Positions 60,039 through 64,000 of a stretch of 64,000 nt of DNA are shown here, piece after piece. The DNA lies in contig NZ_CP033019.1 in assembly GCF_003667705.1 (NCBI RefSeq), forward strand, positions 6,138,001-6,202,000, given 5' to 3'. Below the pieces are notes generated by a model that searched no databases, was not told the origin of the DNA, and saw nothing but the letters and a program-made list of their open reading frames with translations. The DNA comes from Janthinobacterium agaricidamnosum (lineage in GTDB: Bacteria > Pseudomonadota > Gammaproteobacteria > Burkholderiales > Burkholderiaceae_D). The translations under genes were made by a program, and so were the position numbers. How positions within the stretch are numbered: position 1 is the first letter of the stretch; the number at the start of each line of letters is the position of its first letter.

Positions 60039-60650
60039 TTAGCGGCGCATGACTTTTTCGGATGGCGTCAGCGCTTCGATGTAGGCAGGACGCGAGAAGA
60101 TGCGTTCGGCGTATTTCATCAGCGGTGCAGCCGTCTTCGACAGTTCGATGCCGTAGTGGTCCAGGCGCCACAGCAGCGGCGCGACAGCCACGTCGAGCAT
60201 CGAGAATTCGTCGCCCAGCATGTACTTGTTTTTCAGGAACAGCGGCGCCAGGGTCGTCAGGCGGTCGCGGATTTCCGCGCGTGCCTTGTCGTGGGCCTTG
60301 TCGTTGCTCTTGGCGCGTTCGCTTTCCAGCACGTGCACGTGCACGAACAGTTCTTTCTCGAAATTGAACAGCATCAGGCGCGCGCGGGCACGCATCAGCG
60401 GATCGGCCGGCATCAGTTGCGGATGCGGGAAGCGCTCATCGATGTACTCGTTGATGATGTTCGATTCATACAGGATCAGTTCGCGCTCGACCAGGATGGG
60501 CACCTGGCCATACGGGTTCATGGTCGAAATGTCTTCCGGTTTGTTGAACAGGTCGACGTCGCGCACTTCGAAGTCCATGCCTTTTTCAAACAGGACCAGG
60601 CGGCAGCGTTGCGAAAATGGGCAGGTTGTACCCGAATAGAGAACCATCAT
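60039..60650 (-). CDS. sspA: SspA, stringent starvation protein A (GST-fold)
   Basis: 203 aa. Thioredoxin-like N-terminus MMVLYSGTTCPFSQRCRLVL and VPILVERELILYESNIINEY, then a helical GST C-domain (YIDERFPHPQLMPADPLMRA). It binds RNA polymerase and modulates sigma-70 promoters in stationary phase or stress. Classic pairing with sspB downstream of petABC. Confidence 0.95.
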   Translation of the reverse strand: MMVLYSGTTCPFSQRCRLVLFEKGMDFEVRDVDLFNKPEDISTMNPYGQVPILVERELILYESNIINEYIDERFPHPQLMPADPLMRARARLMLFNFEKELFVHVHVLESERAKSNDKAHDKARAEIRDRLTTLAPLFLKNKYMLGDEFSMLDVAVAPLLWRLDHYGIELSKTAAPLMKYAERIFSRPAYIEALTPSEKVMRR

Positions 60651-60676
60651 TTTTTATAGTTCCTTAGAAACAAAGG

Positions 60677-60701
60677 GGGTGAAGCCGCGAACGGCTCACC
60701 C
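60677..60701. other. Hairpin between petC and sspA
   Basis: AGCCG/CGGCT (60683-60687, 60692-60696) extended by GGGTG/CACCC with one bulged A. There is only a CCCCTTTGTTT tract on the minus strand, so it is a weak terminator or an mRNA-processing/attenuation site between bc1 genes and sspA. Confidence 0.4.
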
Positions 60702-60770
60702 CAGGTCGCTTGTCCACTCATGCGGACAACGCAGAAACAGGCATAAACCGGCCTATGGCCGGCGCCTCAC

Positions 60771-61535
60771 TTATTTGACTTCCTTCCAGAACGACGCGTT
60801 AAGGCGCCATGCCAGCAGAGCAAAGACCGACAGGAACAGCAGTACCCAAACGCCCAGGCGCTTGCGTGTCTGCTGTGCCGGTTCGGCCATCCACTCCATG
60901 TAGCCGACCAGGTCGGCTACCGCATTGTCGTACTCGATCTTGTTCAACGTACCTGGCTTGACGTGCTCGAAGCCGGTAAATTTGTGGATCTTCTTGCCAG
61001 CTTCGTGCGGATCGTTCTCTTCCACGAACTTGGCAGTCTGGACACCTTGCAATTCCCATAATACATGCGGCATGGCAACATTCGGCACGACCATATTGTT
61101 CCAGCCGGTCGGACGAGTGTCGTCTTTATAGAACGTACGCAGGTAAGTATACAGGTAGTCGCCGCCTGTGCCAGCGGAAGATGATTTCGCGCGCGAAATT
61201 ACCGACAAATCCGGCGGTACGACGCCAAAGAAGGCCTTGGCGTCCTGCGGTGCCAGGCTGGTCGTCATCAAGTCGCCGACTTTATCGCCGGAGAACAACA
61301 GATTCTGCTTGATCTGGTCTTCCGTCAAGCCCAGGTCGCGCAGCCGGTTGTAGCGCATCGACACGGCGGCGTGGCAATTCAAGCAATAATTGACGAACAA
61401 TTTGGCGCCATGTTGCAGCGCTGCCATGTTGGTCTGGCGGTCAGGCGCCTTGTCCAGCGGAAAGCCGCCTTCGCTGGCGAGAGCCATGGCGGGCACGAGT
61501 GCCAGGATGGCGAGCAGTTTTTTTGCAATCTTCAT
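60771..61535 (-). CDS. petC: Cytochrome c1 of the bc1 complex
   Basis: 254 aa. Signal peptide (KKLLAILALVPAMALA-SE). Heme-binding CLNCH near residue 55; axial Met region GWNNMVVPNVAMPHVLWELQ (abbreviated: PNVAMPHVLW) near residue 160. C-terminal anchor VLLFLSVFALLAWRL. Transfers electrons from the Rieske centre to cytochrome c. It follows petB by 36 bp. Confidence 0.95.
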   Translation of the reverse strand: MKIAKKLLAILALVPAMALASEGGFPLDKAPDRQTNMAALQHGAKLFVNYCLNCHAAVSMRYNRLRDLGLTEDQIKQNLLFSGDKVGDLMTTSLAPQDAKAFFGVVPPDLSVISRAKSSSAGTGGDYLYTYLRTFYKDDTRPTGWNNMVVPNVAMPHVLWELQGVQTAKFVEENDPHEAGKKIHKFTGFEHVKPGTLNKIEYDNAVADLVGYMEWMAEPAQQTRKRLGVWVLLFLSVFALLAWRLNASFWKEVK

Positions 61536-61571
61536 ATGATGTATGTCCTTTGAGCGTGGCGTGAGAGCGGC

Positions 61572-62984
61572 TTAGTGCGGGTGAAACGTCACACGCGACG
61601 GCACGGTCTTGAACTTGCCCATGGCACTCCACCATGGCATCAGCAGGAAGAAGCTGAAGTAAATCAGGGTGCACACTTGCGACACGATGGTTCTGAAGTC
61701 CGTTGGCGGCTGGGTACCGAGGTAGCCGAGGATCAGGAACGACAGGCCGAAGATGGCGTACACATATTTGTGCCAGGTCGGACGGTAGCGGATCGATTTC
61801 ACGGGCGAATGGTCGAGCCATGGCAGGAACGCCAGGATCACGACGGAACCGCCGAAGAACACCACGCCCCAGAATTTCGCATCGAGCACCTGCGGCAGCA
61901 TGCCGATGATGGCGACGATGGCGATGCCGGCGATGATGGACTTGACCGTCGTCGACAGGCGCGACTTGAGCCAGATGAACACCACGTAGGCGGCCACGGC
62001 ACCCATCAGCACGTACATGAAGTCGGCCGTGGTGGCGCGCAGCACCGAGTAGAACGGCGTGAAGTACCAGGTTGGCGCGATGTGCAGCGGGGTTTTCAGC
62101 GAGTCGCCCGGCAGGAAGTTGTTGTATTCCAGGAAGTAACCGCCCATTTCCGGCGCGAAGAAGACGACGGCGCTGAAAATGACGAGGAAGATCGAGACGC
62201 CGAACAGGTCGTGCACGGTGTAGTAAGGATGCGAAGGGATCGAATCGACGGGGTGGCCATCGGCGCCCAGGTTTTCCTTCACTTCGATGCCGTCCGGATT
62301 GCTCGAGCCGACTTCATGCAGGGCGATCAAGTGCGCTGCAACCAAGCCCAGCAGTACCAGCGGGATGGCGATCACGTGGAAGGCGAAGAAGCGGTTCAGG
62401 GTGGCGTCGGACACCACGTAGTCGCCGCGGATCCACAACGACAGGTCAGGGCCGATGAACGGGATGGCGCCGAACAGGTTGACGATCACTTGTGCGCCCC
62501 AGTACGACATCTGTCCCCATGGCAGCAGGTAGCCGAAGAACGCTTCGGCCATCAGGCACAGGAAGATGGCGAAACCGAACAGCCAGATCAGTTCACGTGG
62601 CTTGCGGTACGAACCGTACAGCAGGCCGCGCGTCATGTGCAGGTAGACGATGATGAAGAAGGCCGAGGCGCCCGTCGAGTGCATGTAGCGCACCAGCCAG
62701 CCCCACGGCACTTCGCGCATGATGTACTCGACGGAATTGAAGGCCAGGGCCGCATCCGGTTTGTAGTGCATGGTCAGGAAGATGCCGGTGACGATCTGCA
62801 AGACCAGCACCAGCATGGCCAGCGAGCCGAAGATGTACCAGAAATTGAAGTTTTTCGGGGCGTAGTACTTGCCCCATTGGTCATTCCACAGCTTGGTCAG
62901 GGGAAAGCGGTCATCGACCCAGCCCAGCGCTTTTTCGGCGGCGGGAGCGTCTGCCGGAAATTTCGTTTCTTTGAAAGCAGCCAT
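61572..62984 (-). CDS. petB: Cytochrome b of the bc1 complex
   Basis: 470 aa from ATG 62984, two bases after the petA stop. Eight membrane helices. Heme-ligand helices: [20 protein letters not shown] and [20 protein letters not shown]. The Qo loop motif reads PTWY ([15 protein letters not shown]) in place of PEWY, a known variant in beta/gammaproteobacteria. Binds ubiquinol and ubiquinone sites. Confidence 0.95.
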   Translation of the reverse strand: MAAFKETKFPADAPAAEKALGWVDDRFPLTKLWNDQWGKYYAPKNFNFWYIFGSLAMLVLVLQIVTGIFLTMHYKPDAALAFNSVEYIMREVPWGWLVRYMHSTGASAFFIIVYLHMTRGLLYGSYRKPRELIWLFGFAIFLCLMAEAFFGYLLPWGQMSYWGAQVIVNLFGAIPFIGPDLSLWIRGDYVVSDATLNRFFAFHVIAIPLVLLGLVAAHLIALHEVGSSNPDGIEVKENLGADGHPVDSIPSHPYYTVHDLFGVSIFLVIFSAVVFFAPEMGGYFLEYNNFLPGDSLKTPLHIAPTWYFTPFYSVLRATTADFMYVLMGAVAAYVVFIWLKSRLSTTVKSIIAGIAIVAIIGMLPQVLDAKFWGVVFFGGSVVILAFLPWLDHSPVKSIRYRPTWHKYVYAIFGLSFLILGYLGTQPPTDFRTIVSQVCTLIYFSFFLLMPWWSAMGKFKTVPSRVTFHPH

Positions 62985-62986
62985 GA

Positions 62987-63595
62987 TCAAGCCTCGCCTT
63001 TCTCGTCTTTACCTATCAGCAATTTGGTGTCGCTCAGGTACATATGGCGCGGCACTTGCAGGTTGTCCGGCGCCGGCTTGTTCTTGAACACGCGGCCTGC
63101 CATGTCGAAGGTGGAGCCGTGGCAAGGGCACAGGAAGCCGCCTTCCCAGTCATCGGGCAGCGATGGTTGCGGGCCGGGGGCAAATTTCGAGGAAGGGGAG
63201 CAGCCCAGATGGGTGCAGATGCCGACGGCGACGAGAATTTCAGGCTTGATCGAGCGCCATTCGTTCATGCAATACGACGGCGTGAATTCGGCGGGGTTGC
63301 GCTGGGAATTGGCGTCGGCGACTTTGCCGTCGGTCTTTTTCAGCGACGCGACCATTTCCGGCGTGCGCTTGAGGATCCAGACCGGCTTGCCGCGCCATTC
63401 GACGGTGCGCATTTCGCCGGGTTGCAAGGTGGTGATGTCTACTTCGACCGGCGCGCCAGCCGCTTTCGCGCGCTCCGACGGCTGGAAGGTGCTTACCAAG
63501 GCTCCCGCGGTTGCCAATCCAACTACACTGCCCGCCGCGCACGTGGCGACGAGCAAGCCGCGACGGCCTGAATCGACCTGCTTTTCGTTACTCAT
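62987..63595 (-). CDS. petA: Rieske iron-sulfur subunit of the bc1 complex
   Basis: 202 aa. N-terminal [20 protein letters not shown], a Tat-like signal anchor with the RR pair. [2Fe-2S] motifs CTHLGCSP (near 130) and CPCHGSTF (near 154). Carries electrons from ubiquinol to cytochrome c1. First gene of petABC; start at ATG 63595. Confidence 0.95.
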   Translation of the reverse strand: MSNEKQVDSGRRGLLVATCAAGSVVGLATAGALVSTFQPSERAKAAGAPVEVDITTLQPGEMRTVEWRGKPVWILKRTPEMVASLKKTDGKVADANSQRNPAEFTPSYCMNEWRSIKPEILVAVGICTHLGCSPSSKFAPGPQPSLPDDWEGGFLCPCHGSTFDMAGRVFKNKPAPDNLQVPRHMYLSDTKLLIGKDEKGEA

Positions 63596-63805
63596 GCAAA
63601 CCCCAATCAGTCAAAATGCGAATCTTTATTATGAGTGGCAGCCGCGAAAAACCCGTCGCCGAAGCTCTATCCCACTGATTGCCGCAACCCGCATCTTTGT
63701 ACGGTAAAGTGGCAACATCCCTGCGGAACTTCGGACTATGGCGCAGCCCGTGCCAGTTTCTTGTTGATTATCCGGAAGTGAAAAAGCCACTTCTGGCAAC
63801 CGCAA

Positions 63806-63811
63806 ATTATA
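63806..63811 (-). promoter_or_regulatory. -10 element for petABC
   Basis: TATAAT on the minus strand, 211 bp before petA. No clear -35 at 16-18 bp; it would give a long leader. Moderate support. Confidence 0.45.
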
Positions 63812-63881
63812 AGTGAAGCAAACAACGAATAAAACAAAAACGTTGCTTGTACCATAATTTATATACTTTTGCAGGAGGTGG

Positions 63882-63899
63882 CTAGTTCTTTCGAACTAG
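63882..63899. promoter_or_regulatory. Inverted repeat CTAGTTC-TTTC-GAACTAG
   Basis: Perfect 7-bp arms around 4 nt, in the region shared by petABC and a possible divergent gene. Candidate regulator site; the short loop would also allow an mRNA hairpin. Confidence 0.4.
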
Positions 63900-64000
63900 A
63901 TGCGCGCGGCTGTGCACGAATTGGTCCTGCCGGCAACCACAAGTTGGTATCCCCAGGAATCAATAGTATGATCGGCATGTTTTTATATCTATCCGAAGGA

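Larger units (their letters stand above)
63596..64000. other. Upstream region of petABC; start of a possible gene at the window edge
   Basis: 405 bp. A minus-strand TATAAT lies at 63806-63811 and a dyad at 63882-63899 (both listed). ATG 63968 with AGGA 10 nt upstream opens a plus frame that runs off the window after 11 codons; too short to name. No other gene is seen. Confidence 0.5.

Noticed and set aside
61575..63707. 710-aa plus-strand open frame opposite petB/petA
   Set aside because: Complement of two certain genes; composition is a shadow.

Overview
The window is high-GC DNA (visibly lower in a few islands) from a betaproteobacterium of the Oxalobacteraceae type (Janthinobacterium, Massilia, Duganella). 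Supporting signs are the petABC-sspA-sspB order typical of Burkholderiales, a tad pilus locus with a Burkholderiales-style extra AAA+ ATPase, a PEP-CTERM protein, and dispersed intergenic palindromes. The genus is inferred; no rRNA is present.

Layout. 1-7953: an arabinofuranoside utilisation block, with the tail of a probable arabinofuranosidase, two secreted GH43 enzymes, a YtfQRT/YjfF-type furanose ABC importer and a GbpR-like LysR regulator behind a perfect 12-bp inverted repeat. 7971-8053: REP-like inverted pair. 8069-12442 (minus): TPR/2OG-oxygenase protein, lipoprotein, membrane protein and a secreted caspase-fold protein with Sel1-like repeats. 12582-18443 (plus): a sigma-70-like factor, a single-pass membrane protein resembling an anti-sigma factor, a lipoprotein, a 546-aa membrane protein of unknown family, a secreted glycerophosphodiester phosphodiesterase and a small multi-pass protein. 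The divergent caspase/sigma cluster is one of the least explained parts of the window.

18544-25453: a second sugar operon (LacI regulator, ABC importer, TIM-barrel isomerase, Gfo/Idh/MocA oxidoreductase), with a 26-bp perfect palindrome over its promoter -10. 25463-32951: ferredoxin, PQQ-type beta-propeller lipoprotein, a ThiS/MoaD-like protein paired with a BNR-repeat protein, a TetR/metallo-beta-lactamase divergent pair and an orphan LacI regulator. 32984-38969 (minus): fused indolepyruvate ferredoxin oxidoreductase, a secreted unknown and a LysR regulator. 39108-41502: convergent HD-GYP phosphodiesterase and GGDEF cyclase. 41984-55114: a complete tad (Flp) pilus locus with a terminator just after the pilin gene. 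The diguanylate cyclase and flp share a 481-bp divergent region with three perfect dyads.

55185-57429: PEP-CTERM protein, small unknowns and dodecin. 57740-58713: an AT-richer two-gene unit in which a Panacea-domain (DUF4065/SocA-like) protein overlaps a downstream 132-aa protein by ATGA. It reads as a toxin-antitoxin pair with an unassigned toxin, lying next to a singleton tRNA-Thr. 59301-63595 (minus): sspB, sspA and petCBA (cytochrome bc1). A roughly 100-bp imperfect palindrome recurs in intergenic gaps at 40359 and 52974, with a structurally similar element at 59922.
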